Assembly: GCA_029263395.1 (NCBI GenBank)
Contig: JAJCXO010000176.1
Location: forward strand, 62,001-126,000
DNA from: Acidobacteriota bacterium
GTDB taxonomy: Bacteria > Acidobacteriota > Thermoanaerobaculia > Multivoradales > J023
DNA: 64,000 nt
Direction of reading: 5' to 3'
Shown here: one piece after another, positions 9,132 through 17,729 of the stretch
How positions within the stretch are numbered: position 1 is the stretch's first letter
Layout: each line of letters begins with the position of its first letter
Translations under genes and position numbers: made by a program
The notes under the pieces: model-generated
The model's database searches: none
What the model was told of the DNA's origin: nothing
Seen by the model: only the letters and a program-made list of their open reading frames with translations

Positions 9132-9713
9132 ATGAACATCATCCCAGACCGTGGATCGAATCGAGTGGCATTGGTACCGACTGCGATAGCTTCTCTAGCG
9201 TTGGCGATCGTCGCGGCTCACGCCGCTTTTGCCGAACCGATGGCTTTGCGCCAACACAGTGGCATGGGGCACGGTGGCAACGGGCACGGTGGCCGTTCAC
9301 AACCACAAACCCACGATCTCGAGTTTGTAGGCTATCTCGAGCAGGCGGTTGACCTGCTCCGCGAGCAGATGCTCGAAGTCCCGCACTGTCGTACATACTT
9401 TGAACACTTAGGCGTGGATCTCGCCGATTGGCTGGCGCCCAACGAGCCACCCTACGTCGTCACGAGAAGACTCACTGCCTTGCCCTGGCGAAGTACTTCA
9501 CCGATTTGTGGTGGTGCTCAGGGCCGTCCGCCCTTCGAGTTCCTCTTTGTTGATAAGGACTGTTTCCGCGGCCGAGATGTCTGCGAGTTAGCTTCACTGC
9601 TGCTCCACGAAATGGGGCATCTCGCCCGGCGCGACACTCGCGACAATGAGCCGCCGAAATTTTTTATTGTCTGTCGTTTGAGTGCCTGCGTCGATCCGGC
9701 GCGGTTCGAGTGA
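9132..9713 (+). CDS. Small secreted HExxH (zincin-like) protein, unknown family
   Basis: A 193-residue protein with a strong AGGAGG site 5 nt before the ATG. Residues 1-35 are a long signal peptide ending near AHAAFAEP. A His/Gly-rich stretch (HSGMGHGGNGHGG) follows, which may bind metal. Near the C-terminus LLLHEMGHLARRD contains HExxH, the zinc-binding and catalytic motif of gluzincins and metzincins. Seven cysteines in the mature part suggest disulphides. I do not recognise the family. A secreted metallopeptidase or inactive relative is the best reading. It is divergent from the GlxA-type regulator. Confidence 0.6.
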   Translation: MNIIPDRGSNRVALVPTAIASLALAIVAAHAAFAEPMALRQHSGMGHGGNGHGGRSQPQTHDLEFVGYLEQAVDLLREQMLEVPHCRTYFEHLGVDLADWLAPNEPPYVVTRRLTALPWRSTSPICGGAQGRPPFEFLFVDKDCFRGRDVCELASLLLHEMGHLARRDTRDNEPPKFFIVCRLSACVDPARFE

Positions 9714-9748
9714 CGGTGATGCTGGTGACGCAGTGATGGTGACTAACC

Positions 9749-12700
9749 TCAGCTCAACAGGAGTTGCAGGTCCTCGGCCGATAGATCTCGGATCATGCTG
9801 CCACTGGCATTGAGGATTGCGTCGGCGAGCTCGCGTTTGGTCTGTTGGAGCTCGAGGATTTTTTCTTCGACGGTGTCGCTGGCGATCAGCCGATAGGCGA
9901 AGACGGGGCGGTTTTGGCCGATGCGATGCGCACGGTCGACAGCCTGGGCCTCGACCGCGGGGTTCCACCACGGGTCTAGAATGAACACGTAGTCGGCAGC
10001 GGTGAGATTGAGGCCGAGGCCACCGGCCTTGAGGCTGATCAGGAAAACCGGGCAAGCAGGATCCGTTTGGAAGCGGTCGACGCGCGCTTTGCGGTCGCGG
10101 GTTTTGCCGTCGAGGTACTCGTAAGTGATGCTGTGCTCAGTTAACTGGCGTTTGACCAGAGCCAGCAGACTGGTGAATTGAGAGAACACCAACGCTTTGT
10201 GCCCACCGGAGACGACTTCGTCCAGTTGCTCGATCAATACCTCGAGCTTGGCGCTCGCCTGGTCACTGCGGGTCGGATCGATGAGGGCGGGGTGACAGGC
10301 CGCCTGTCGCAAGCGCAGCAGGGCTTCGAGAACCTGGATTTTCGAACGCTTCAAGCCCTGTTCCTCAATCCGGCGGTCGAGTGCAGCGCGGTAGTGGTTG
10401 CGGAGCTCTTTGTAGAGTCGCCGTTGGCTGGTGCCGAGCTCACAATAGAGGGTTTGTTCAGTCTTCTCTGGCAGGTCGTCGAGGACTGCCTCTTTGGTGC
10501 GACGCAGAATGAAGGGCTTCAAGGCACGGGCTACCGAGGCCAGGGTTGCGTCGCCCAACGTGCGGTTGCCGGCGAGGCCTTTGAAGGCAGGGAGTCGTCC
10601 CAACATACCTGGGTTCAAGAACTCGAAGAGGGACCACAGTTCGCCGAGATGATTCTCGACCGGGGTGCCAGTGAGGGCCAACCGATGACGTGCCCGCACC
10701 AGGCGTGATGCCTTGGCCGCTTGCGAGCCGGGATTTTTGATCGCCTGGGCTTCGTCGAGGATTACGTAGTCGAACTCGATGTTCTTCAGGCGTAAGATGT
10801 CGCGCCGCAACACACCGTAGGTGGTGACGATCAGATCCTGGTGGTCCAATGTCTCGAGGAGGCGTTGGCGCTGAGAGCCCGAGTAGATGGTGACTCGGAG
10901 CTGAGGGGTGAAACGAGCGGCCTCCTCTTGCCAGTTGTAGACCACGCTGCGCGGCACAACGATCAGTGAGGGGCGATGGTCACCCTTGGCAATGTTCTGG
11001 GATCGCGCCTGCAGCGAGGCCAAGACCTGGACGGTTTTGCCGAGACCCATGTCATCCGCCAAGCAGCCACCGAAGTGGAAGTCCTCGAGAAACTTGAGCC
11101 AACCTAAACCTTCACGCTGATAGGCGCGGAGCTCGCCTCGAAAATCTGAAGACTCTTGAATCGGCGCGATGTGGTCGAAGGCTTCGAGTCGGTCTCGCAG
11201 ACGGGAGAAATTGAAGTCGACGTCAACTTGCGATTCGGCGGCCAACAGAGTGTCGAGGAGCACGGCCTGCGACGGTAGATAGCGAACCGCTTCGCCGTCC
11301 TGGCCGTGCGACAGCTTGGCGAGTGGCGCAAATCGGTCCAGCCACTCCCGAGGAAGCATTCCTTGCGTCCCATCCCCTAGACGGATCATTTTTTCATCGT
11401 TACGCACCGCGGCCAGAAGTTGCGGTAGCGCCACGGTGGCGCCGTCGAAATCGATGTCGCCGCTGAGCTCGAACCAGTCAATGTTGGTGGCAATGCTGAA
11501 GCTGACGTTGCCGGCGGACCGTATTCGGCTGCCGTCGGCTTCCACTAGCCATCCCAAGTCCAACAGCGATTCGATCGCCTCGCTGAATACCTTCTGCGAA
11601 ACTTTGACATCGAAGCGATCTCGAGATTTGCCGACGGCGGGTTGTATGCCGAGCTCGTGTAATTGAGCGAACGCTGCCTGCTCCGCGGTATCGTCACGCT
11701 GGACGACGCGCTGGCGCTCGCGGTCGAGAATCCGGTCTCCTTTCCGTCGTGCCGGTACCGGGCAGGCATCGTATTCGAACATGACATCGCCACGCAGCTG
11801 CGAGCTGCCCGAAGGCCAGAGGGTGAGTCGCGATTGCGGCTCCGGGCTGACGGTGTCCCACTGCCATTCCGCTGGCATCTCGACCTCAGGTAATAGGGGC
11901 ATCTCACCGAGGGTGTCGAACAATGCCTCGCGGTGGCTTTCGGGGACTCGGATCTCATCCTCCCGGCGGAGCATAGAAATCCAAGGGAAACTCGTACCAG
12001 CCTCTAGACGTGCGATCGTGTCCGGCCAAACGACAATACCGCTAGCTAGCAGCAACACGGGTTCGGTGAGCGGTCGGATCTCGTCGCCGCGACGTAAGGT
12101 CCCGACCACTCGTACGGTGTCGTCGTCCTCTGCCGCTTTCACACTGAGCCCGAAGCGCCAGGCTTCGCCATCATCCCATGAGAGCGGGATGGCGGAGGCT
12201 GGTTCCTTGGTGCCATCGCGGACCCAGCCGAATCGTTGGCTGGCGCAGAGCTGGGGTAGCAACAGGCTGAAGAGTGCCGGCGGGACCACACCCTGGGAAC
12301 TATCGTGATGGGCGTAGAATCGTCCGCGGTAAGGATCGTTGTCGATACCCTGGCTTTGGAGGCCCTTGAGCAGTTCACGATCGTCAGCGTCCGGGAAGCT
12401 ATCGATCGGTTCGCGACCGAGGAAGAGTCGATTGAGTCGGCCGAACTCGCCGCTCTTCTTCGCTTTGCGCTGGTACAGATCGACGATCAGTTGCTCGCGA
12501 TCGAGACACGCCGCAATGTTCAAGCAGTATCGCACCTCGCGCAACCGCGGCCATGGATTGAGCTGTACCGAGCCGTCGTCGAGGGCTTGCCGGATCGAGC
12601 TCAATTGTCGTAGCCATGTGGGTTGCGGGCCGACGCGCCGTGGGGTTGGCCCCAGGTTGCGATAGACGTCTAATAGGTCCGAATCATCGGCCCGATCTCG

Positions 12701-13114
12701 AGGGACCCGGTTGTCGGCAGACCATGAGTCATCTGTCCACTCCTCGGTGGCGGGGTGACCGACAGCCTCGTCGTAATTTGGTGGGGTCAAGTAAAGCTCG
12801 AGGGGACCCTGGCCTGGGATCAGCTCGGTGAATTGAGCGCTATCGTAAGCCACCATGGTTGCCCAAACGTGTTTGCAAACCTTGAATTCGGCAAACCGCG
12901 GACAGCTGCACGATACGATCAATAGGCCTTCATATTCGGCCCGCGTCCAGTCGATCCGGACTTCGTAGGTCGAACCCTCGGTGCCTTCGACAGTGGCAGC
13001 GATGCCGTCGGCTTCGCGCGCCCCGAGCGACACCCGTCGTTGATGAAAGTAGCGGACGCCCCGCTCCCGGTCACCGGGCAGGACTTCGCTCAAACAACGC
13101 TTCTGAAGGGACAC
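9749..13114 (-). CDS. SWIM zinc-finger SNF2-family helicase
   Basis: A 1121-residue protein. Near residues 65-90 is a SWIM finger (CSCPRFAEFKVCKH, the CxC...CxH pattern). The C-terminal half is a complete SNF2/Rad54-type ATPase: DDMGLGKTVQVLA (Walker A), DEAQAIKN (Walker B), LTGTPVENHLGELWSLFEFL, QFTSLLALV, and GLGLNLTAADYV...DRAHRIGQ (motifs V and VI). Bacterial SWIM-SNF2 proteins act on DNA-protein complexes or R-loops; the exact job is unknown. The start is a GTG at 13114, 3 nt behind the stop of the upstream PH-domain gene, so the two are very likely co-transcribed and translationally coupled. Confidence 0.93.
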   Translation of the reverse strand: MSLQKRCLSEVLPGDRERGVRYFHQRRVSLGAREADGIAATVEGTEGSTYEVRIDWTRAEYEGLLIVSCSCPRFAEFKVCKHVWATMVAYDSAQFTELIPGQGPLELYLTPPNYDEAVGHPATEEWTDDSWSADNRVPRDRADDSDLLDVYRNLGPTPRRVGPQPTWLRQLSSIRQALDDGSVQLNPWPRLREVRYCLNIAACLDREQLIVDLYQRKAKKSGEFGRLNRLFLGREPIDSFPDADDRELLKGLQSQGIDNDPYRGRFYAHHDSSQGVVPPALFSLLLPQLCASQRFGWVRDGTKEPASAIPLSWDDGEAWRFGLSVKAAEDDDTVRVVGTLRRGDEIRPLTEPVLLLASGIVVWPDTIARLEAGTSFPWISMLRREDEIRVPESHREALFDTLGEMPLLPEVEMPAEWQWDTVSPEPQSRLTLWPSGSSQLRGDVMFEYDACPVPARRKGDRILDRERQRVVQRDDTAEQAAFAQLHELGIQPAVGKSRDRFDVKVSQKVFSEAIESLLDLGWLVEADGSRIRSAGNVSFSIATNIDWFELSGDIDFDGATVALPQLLAAVRNDEKMIRLGDGTQGMLPREWLDRFAPLAKLSHGQDGEAVRYLPSQAVLLDTLLAAESQVDVDFNFSRLRDRLEAFDHIAPIQESSDFRGELRAYQREGLGWLKFLEDFHFGGCLADDMGLGKTVQVLASLQARSQNIAKGDHRPSLIVVPRSVVYNWQEEAARFTPQLRVTIYSGSQRQRLLETLDHQDLIVTTYGVLRRDILRLKNIEFDYVILDEAQAIKNPGSQAAKASRLVRARHRLALTGTPVENHLGELWSLFEFLNPGMLGRLPAFKGLAGNRTLGDATLASVARALKPFILRRTKEAVLDDLPEKTEQTLYCELGTSQRRLYKELRNHYRAALDRRIEEQGLKRSKIQVLEALLRLRQAACHPALIDPTRSDQASAKLEVLIEQLDEVVSGGHKALVFSQFTSLLALVKRQLTEHSITYEYLDGKTRDRKARVDRFQTDPACPVFLISLKAGGLGLNLTAADYVFILDPWWNPAVEAQAVDRAHRIGQNRPVFAYRLIASDTVEEKILELQQTKRELADAILNASGSMIRDLSAEDLQLLLS

Positions 13115-13117
13115 GAA

Positions 13118-14617
13118 TCACCACCGGAACGCCGTGCGTCCGGTCTCCAAATCGAGTTGTTCGAACACCTGACGGGCGATGCCAAGGTCGAGATAGGGAA
13201 TCGCAACCCGATGCCCGCGGGCACTGGCGCCGGCGGTATCGGCATGCACCGAAGCCATCGCGTTACGGCGATCGAACGGGGTTTGACGCAAATCCAGAGC
13301 CTGTATCTTGCCAAAAGGGACGATGCTCAGGCGGCGCACCCAGCAGCCGCTACGGTAGAGCACTGCGCTGGGGGTCAACGCGTATCCGGTGCGCTGAGCA
13401 TATAGTTGAGCGTGCAGGTAGGCCAAGAGTAAGCCCGGGATGACCAGGGCCAAGCCCCACAGACCTATCCCGTAAACAGCTGCAGCCGTCGACAGTACGA
13501 GCAGGATCAACCAGCGCCTGAACAATCGTCGCCAGGCGCGTGCCGAGATCGGTTGCCAGGTTAGGCCCTCGAGGTGACACTCTGGAATGATTTGGCGCAG
13601 TAACTTGCGAACCTGCGCTCGCGGCAAGATCGGCGCCAACCATTGGCGTTCCAGGCTACCTCCCGGTCCTCCTTGATCCTCGGAACTGCCACCCGCGGTA
13701 TCAACTTGGATCGATACCCGTTCGAACAGCCGGTGAAGGGGCGTCAAATGGAGAGTAATCAATTGGATACGGTGGCGGGGGATCGTTGCGGCGACCTTGG
13801 TCAACAAGCCGTACTCAGCTCGCAGGTCGTCCTCTTCGAGTACGAGGCGAAACCCATGGTACTTCACGATTGCCCAAAGCACTGAGAATAGGCGCAGAAT
13901 GAGGACGATCGCAACCAATCCGGTGAGTGCCAGCAACAGCACCTGCGAAGGTGAATCCGGCGCCATGATCAGTGGCGAATTGGTCTCGATCAATGCCAAC
14001 GCCCGCAACCATCTGGGATCCTCGAAGTAACCGGTTTGGGCGGCGAGACCAAACGCGGCCGCCACCAGCACAAGTCCTTTGTTCGAGATAGCGCCGAAGA
14101 TTGCCAGTTCGGTAGGTCCTAGTTCGAGCAGCTGGTGCTCGCTGGCAGGGTAGCCCCCGTCGAGGGTCGCCCGCTCGGTGCGTTCATGGAAGATTTTGGC
14201 ACGCATGTCGGCGATCGACGGCAAGGTCAGCACACTGATGATCGCCTCTGGTTTGCCGCCCGACGCGGTTTCGAGGCGGACTACGGCAACCTTGAACAGG
14301 CGGTGTAGCGGTTTCTGAATCAAGTCGACGTTTTGGATGTGGGCGTAGGGAATGTGCCGCTCGTTGCGGTTCAGAATACCTTCGCGAATCACCATCTCGT
14401 CGGGCCCCAGCCAATAACGGAAGCTGATGTATCTGAGCAGCGAGCTGACCACCGCCGGTAAAAGCAGCACTCCGACCACGAAGGGGCTGTTGACAGGGGA
14501 GAACAGCACCACCAGCAACAACCCCCAAGCGGCGGTACCAATGCCAAACAACAAAGAGATCGGGTGGAGTCGCTGGCCTTGTGTTTCAGACTGCTGAGCT
14601 TGCTCTTCAGACTGCAT
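13118..14617 (-). CDS. YdbT-like bacterial PH-domain membrane protein
   Basis: A 499-residue membrane protein with the layout of the YdbT family. Two N-terminal membrane segments lead into a bPH2 domain (YWLGPDEMVIREGILNRNERHIPYAHIQNVDL). More membrane segments and a second PH-like domain follow (LVLEEDDLRAEYGLLTKVAATIPRHRIQL), then a third (AVLYRSGCWVRRLSIVPFGKIQALDL). In other bacteria YdbS and YdbT are paired membrane proteins linked to envelope stress and resistance to certain bacteriocins. It overlaps the end of the YdbS-like gene by 11 nt and runs straight into the SNF2 gene. Confidence 0.85.
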   Translation of the reverse strand: MQSEEQAQQSETQGQRLHPISLLFGIGTAAWGLLLVVLFSPVNSPFVVGVLLLPAVVSSLLRYISFRYWLGPDEMVIREGILNRNERHIPYAHIQNVDLIQKPLHRLFKVAVVRLETASGGKPEAIISVLTLPSIADMRAKIFHERTERATLDGGYPASEHQLLELGPTELAIFGAISNKGLVLVAAAFGLAAQTGYFEDPRWLRALALIETNSPLIMAPDSPSQVLLLALTGLVAIVLILRLFSVLWAIVKYHGFRLVLEEDDLRAEYGLLTKVAATIPRHRIQLITLHLTPLHRLFERVSIQVDTAGGSSEDQGGPGGSLERQWLAPILPRAQVRKLLRQIIPECHLEGLTWQPISARAWRRLFRRWLILLVLSTAAAVYGIGLWGLALVIPGLLLAYLHAQLYAQRTGYALTPSAVLYRSGCWVRRLSIVPFGKIQALDLRQTPFDRRNAMASVHADTAGASARGHRVAIPYLDLGIARQVFEQLDLETGRTAFRW

Positions 14618-15140
14618 CGTCTAGGCCGACTTCGATGAGATAGTCGCGGATCGCCAAGGCGTCGCCGTGGGTCAAGCCGCTGAGTGCAACGGCGGCATGT
14701 TGGGTGCCGGCGGTGTGGAGGACCAGAGTAGCGATCCCGAATCGCCGCTGCAGGGGCCCTTGGGACACATCGGTGTGCTGGACCCGCGACTTGGGAACCG
14801 AGATCTCAGTCCGCCAAAACACTCCACGGCGAATCCACAGTCCTCGTTGGCCTACCCGGTAGGAGGTGTGGCGGTAGCGTAGCTGTGGCCAGAAGAGACT
14901 CCAGCCTGTGAGCAAGAGCAAGATCAGGGTTCCGGCAATCAGGCCCGCCAGAGCCCTCGGGCTGGCTCTGGAGAACAGCAATGCCAGCAGGCTGAAGCCC
15001 CCGAATGGCACCGCCAGTATCAAGATCCAGACGATGCCGGTGATCCGCGCCGCCATCACCGAGGCGGGATCCAGGGTTTTGTCTCGGTCGTCGGCGATCG
15101 CTGGCGGACTCTGCGACGGAGGTGTCTCTGGCTCAGGCAT
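14607..15140 (-). CDS. YdbS-like bacterial PH-domain membrane protein
   Basis: A 177-residue protein. The ATG at 15140 (MPEPETPPSQ) is preferred over upstream in-frame starts because GGAG precedes it and it leaves a plausible cytosolic Pro-rich N-terminus. Two membrane segments (GIVWILILAVPFGGFSLLALLF and LAGLIAGTLILLLLTGWSLF) are followed by a bPH2 domain (YRVGQRGLWIRRGVFWRTEISVPKSRVQHTDV). It is the partner of the following YdbT-like gene, with which it overlaps by 11 nt; it is the first gene of a three-gene unit ending in the SNF2 helicase. Confidence 0.85.
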   Translation of the reverse strand: MPEPETPPSQSPPAIADDRDKTLDPASVMAARITGIVWILILAVPFGGFSLLALLFSRASPRALAGLIAGTLILLLLTGWSLFWPQLRYRHTSYRVGQRGLWIRRGVFWRTEISVPKSRVQHTDVSQGPLQRRFGIATLVLHTAGTQHAAVALSGLTHGDALAIRDYLIEVGLDDAV

Positions 15141-15241
15141 TCTCCAGTTCCCTTCAGGAGCGAACACTTTATACGCTCCTCGACGGTCTGGGAATGTTCG
15201 GTCGGTTATGCGACCCGAGTTCGCAGCCACTGGGGCTGGGA

Positions 15242-15258
15242 GGCGCACGGCGTGCGCC
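15242..15258. repeat. GGGGCGCAC/GTGCGCCCC palindrome, copy 1
   Basis: Perfect 8-bp arms (GGCGCACG and CGTGCGCC) around a single base. The same core recurs at 38481 and 59835, always between genes. Here it lies in the 160-bp gap between the LivK-like and PH-domain genes. A second palindrome, GGGTTT-ag-AAACCC, is at 15283-15296 next to the stop of the LivK-like gene. Confidence 0.7.
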
Positions 15259-15300
15259 CCTTTCGCCTAGCGTCGAAACGAAGGGTTTAGAAACCCAGGA

Positions 15301-16515
15301 TCAGCCTCCGAGCTTGGCAGCGTTCTTGCGCAGATCCTCGAGGCGCTTCTGGATCTCTTTTTGCTTCTCGATCAGCTTCTTCTGGTTCTCTTCGAGCCGC
15401 TTGGAATAGTCGTGAAGCAGGAGGTCGTTACCGATGATGTAGACCCGGGGAAACTTGCGCACATCGCCGTTCTCGTTAAACTGGATGCTGCCGGTGACGC
15501 CGGGGAATTCCTTGATCTCATCCCACAAGCCGCGCGGTAATTCGCTAGCTAGCGTGTGCTTCTTTTCGAGTGCCTTGGCCAGCACCTTCATGGTGTCGTA
15601 ACCCTCGGCCGCAAAAAGATCCGGCTCTTCGTCGTATTTTTCGCGATATGCCCGGACAAACGATTGCACATGGGCGAAGTCGCTGTCGGGCTCGAAGACG
15701 GTTTGGGTGAGAACCACCCCTTCCGCATTCTGGCCGACCCGCGCGATCGCACTCGGTGAGGAGAACGCATGCGTGGTCAGGATACGGCCCTTGAAGTTGA
15801 GACGACGTAGCTCGCCGATCATGGCGGCGATACCGGTCTCGTAGCCAGCGAGGTAGACTGACTCCGGCTCTAGAGTAAGCACACGATCCATCAAGCCCGC
15901 AAAATCAGAGGTGTTGGGAGGTACTTCGATCACTTCGACGACCTGCCCACCTTGCTTTTCGAAGGCCGAGGAGAACGCTCGCTGGACGCCTTGAGCGTAG
16001 GATTGATCCTCGGAGATGATCGCCACGGTCTCGAGCTCGAGCACCCGATGAGCGAAGTCAGCCATCTTGTTGCCTGCAGTATCGTCGGATGGCGCTAGTC
16101 GGAAAAAATTTCGCGACGCTTTGGTGAGTTCAGTGCTGGTCGCCGAAGGAGACAGCAGCACGCGCTCGAAGCGATCGGCGCCAGCGATCATCTCTTTGGC
16201 TTCGGCCGATACCGAGCCACCGATCACCGCGAAGGCCCCGCCCTCGAACTGTGCCTCGAGTAGCTCTCGTGCCTTGGTTGGATCGCTGAGGGAGTCCACC
16301 ACCTCAATTTCGAGTTCGATGGGATAACCGTCTGCGATGACTTCGTCGAATGCGAGCTGGATGCCTCGACGGTTGGCTTCGCCATAACTCTGGTGATCGC
16401 CGGTCAACGGCACCACAACACCGATCTTGACCGAGTCGGGCTCACATCCCTGGGAAATTATCGCGAGAGCTGCGATGCAGCCAACCTGCCACGTGCTTGA
16501 AATGCTTCGTTTCAT
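15301..16515 (-). CDS. LivK-like periplasmic substrate-binding lipoprotein
   Basis: A 404-residue protein with GGAGG 7 nt before the ATG. The signal MKRSIS...AIISQGCEPD has a lipobox-like SQGC, so it is probably lipid-anchored. The mature part is a type-I periplasmic binding fold as in branched-chain amino-acid receptors (KIGVVVPLTGDHQSYGEANRRGIQLAFDEV, AVIGGSVSAEAKE, NFFRLAPSDD, AAEGYDTMKVLAKALE). The last 35 residues (after DLLLHDYSKR) are a Lys/Glu-rich predicted coiled coil not found in ordinary receptors. No permease or ATPase genes for a LIV transporter are adjacent, so a sensory or lipoprotein-scaffold role is possible. Confidence 0.85.
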   Translation of the reverse strand: MKRSISSTWQVGCIAALAIISQGCEPDSVKIGVVVPLTGDHQSYGEANRRGIQLAFDEVIADGYPIELEIEVVDSLSDPTKARELLEAQFEGGAFAVIGGSVSAEAKEMIAGADRFERVLLSPSATSTELTKASRNFFRLAPSDDTAGNKMADFAHRVLELETVAIISEDQSYAQGVQRAFSSAFEKQGGQVVEVIEVPPNTSDFAGLMDRVLTLEPESVYLAGYETGIAAMIGELRRLNFKGRILTTHAFSSPSAIARVGQNAEGVVLTQTVFEPDSDFAHVQSFVRAYREKYDEEPDLFAAEGYDTMKVLAKALEKKHTLASELPRGLWDEIKEFPGVTGSIQFNENGDVRKFPRVYIIGNDLLLHDYSKRLEENQKKLIEKQKEIQKRLEDLRKNAAKLGG

Positions 16516-16722
16516 GTCCTACCTCCGTGACGCCATAGGCCGAAGCCGCTAGGAGTCTTTGATGCCACTGTCCGGTGGGTGCTGCAGCCCTAATTACCGA
16601 TTCGTGTGTGTCAATCCCCGTCAGTGGGGTGGCTACAAGAGAAGCATTAGACTAATCGCTCTCTGCTTCTTTCGACAGCCCCAGGTGACAAGTCGTTCCC
16701 GCTTCGGGGCGGAATGTGTGCG

Positions 16723-17658
16723 TCAAGGACAGCTCAGAGACGTGATTCGGTCGTCGGCAAACCGCACCTGAAGCCCCGCGCGGAGAGGTTGAGCGTCGGT
16801 CAACACGGTGCTGCGATCATCGAGAATCTTGGGGCCGGTGCCGCGTGCGATGGCCGAAGCGTCGATCAACAACACGCCGTCATCACGTCGTGAACGCTCC
16901 GAGAAGCCATCACCCCGTAGATCGAGCACGACGTTTTGAGAGACGCGAATCTCACCCAAGGTGCCCTTGGTGCGAATGAAGGTCTCGAACGAGTTGGTGA
17001 TTTCCCGGACGCCGCGAGCGTAGGCAGAATCGATCTCTTTCTCCTGCATCAGGCCATCATTGTTCTTGTCGATCCAAATCAGAAGGTGTCGCCAATAACG
17101 ATCTGCAGCGCTGACGCGACCGTCGCCGTTCTCGTCGAGAGGTGCCAAGGCATTGCAGCTTGCACGTTGGGGCCGTCGCTTCAAGACTGGGATAACCGAG
17201 TTGGCGACTGGCGTTGGGTCGACTCGCGCCAGGGGTTCAACAGGGACGGTACCTGTGGTCGAGGTGGTCGTCGGCTCAGCGGCGGCGGGCACGGCTGCGG
17301 CGGGCTCGGTTGCGGCGGACTCGGCTGCGGTAACAGGATCAGCAATAACGGTTGGCAGATCACCCCGTTGCTCCGGTGTAACCTTGGGTTGGGGTGGCTC
17401 GGTGGGAGTTGGACGTTGCCTCAGCTGCGCCTCGAGCGCTTGGCGAGTGTCGGCGGGCAGTTGTGCCAGCAAGCGGTTGATCTGTTGGTGGAGGGCGAGG
17501 ATACGCTCGGTCAGCTGTTCCGGAGTTGGATTCGTCGGCAGGGGTTGTGGGCTTTCGGCGAGGGCAGCCGTCGTCGAGGCCAGGCACAGCACCAAGGTCA
17601 AGGCGAGAGTTTTGCCGATTGCTGGCTCGAGCCACCAGTTCACCGTTTGTCGTTGCAT
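16723..17658 (-). CDS. Secreted EF-hand protein with Ala/Pro/Thr-rich linker
   Basis: A 311-residue protein. An N-terminal signal (KTLALTLVLCLASTTAALAE) is followed by a short amphipathic region (LTERILALHQQINRLLAQL) and a long Pro/Ala/Thr linker containing 15-nt repeats. Residues about 170-200 hold two canonical EF-hand loops, DENGDGRVSAAD and DKNNDGLMQEKE, spaced as a calcium-binding pair. The C-terminal 100 residues (VLDLRGDGFSERS) have no recognisable domain. The upstream flank carries the triple 15-bp repeat at 17681. Function unknown; calcium binding in the periplasm or outside is likely. Confidence 0.75.
   Translation of the reverse strand: MQRQTVNWWLEPAIGKTLALTLVLCLASTTAALAESPQPLPTNPTPEQLTERILALHQQINRLLAQLPADTRQALEAQLRQRPTPTEPPQPKVTPEQRGDLPTVIADPVTAAESAATEPAAAVPAAAEPTTTSTTGTVPVEPLARVDPTPVANSVIPVLKRRPQRASCNALAPLDENGDGRVSAADRYWRHLLIWIDKNNDGLMQEKEIDSAYARGVREITNSFETFIRTKGTLGEIRVSQNVVLDLRGDGFSERSRRDDGVLLIDASAIARGTGPKILDDRSTVLTDAQPLRAGLQVRFADDRITSLSCP
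17288..17332 (-). repeat. 15-bp tandem repeat, 3 units, in EF-hand gene
   Basis: Units start at 17288, 17303 and 17318 (GGCACGGCTGCGGCG, GGCTCGGTTGCGGCG, GACTCGGCTGCGGTA) and encode Ala-rich five-residue repeats in the linker. Confidence 0.7.
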
Positions 17659-17680
17659 CTAGGAGCGTCCTCACTGCCGG

Positions 17681-17729
17681 GGATAGGTCTGTCAGGGATA
17701 GGTCTGTCAGGGACTAGGTCTGTCAGGGA
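17681..17729. repeat. 15-16-bp tandem repeat, 3 units, between EF-hand and VWFA genes
   Basis: Three nearly identical copies of ATAGGTCTGTCAGGG begin at 17683, 17698 and about 17714. The third copy covers the stop codon (17723-17725) of the VWFA gene; the first lies 23 bp upstream of the EF-hand gene start. Confidence 0.9.
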
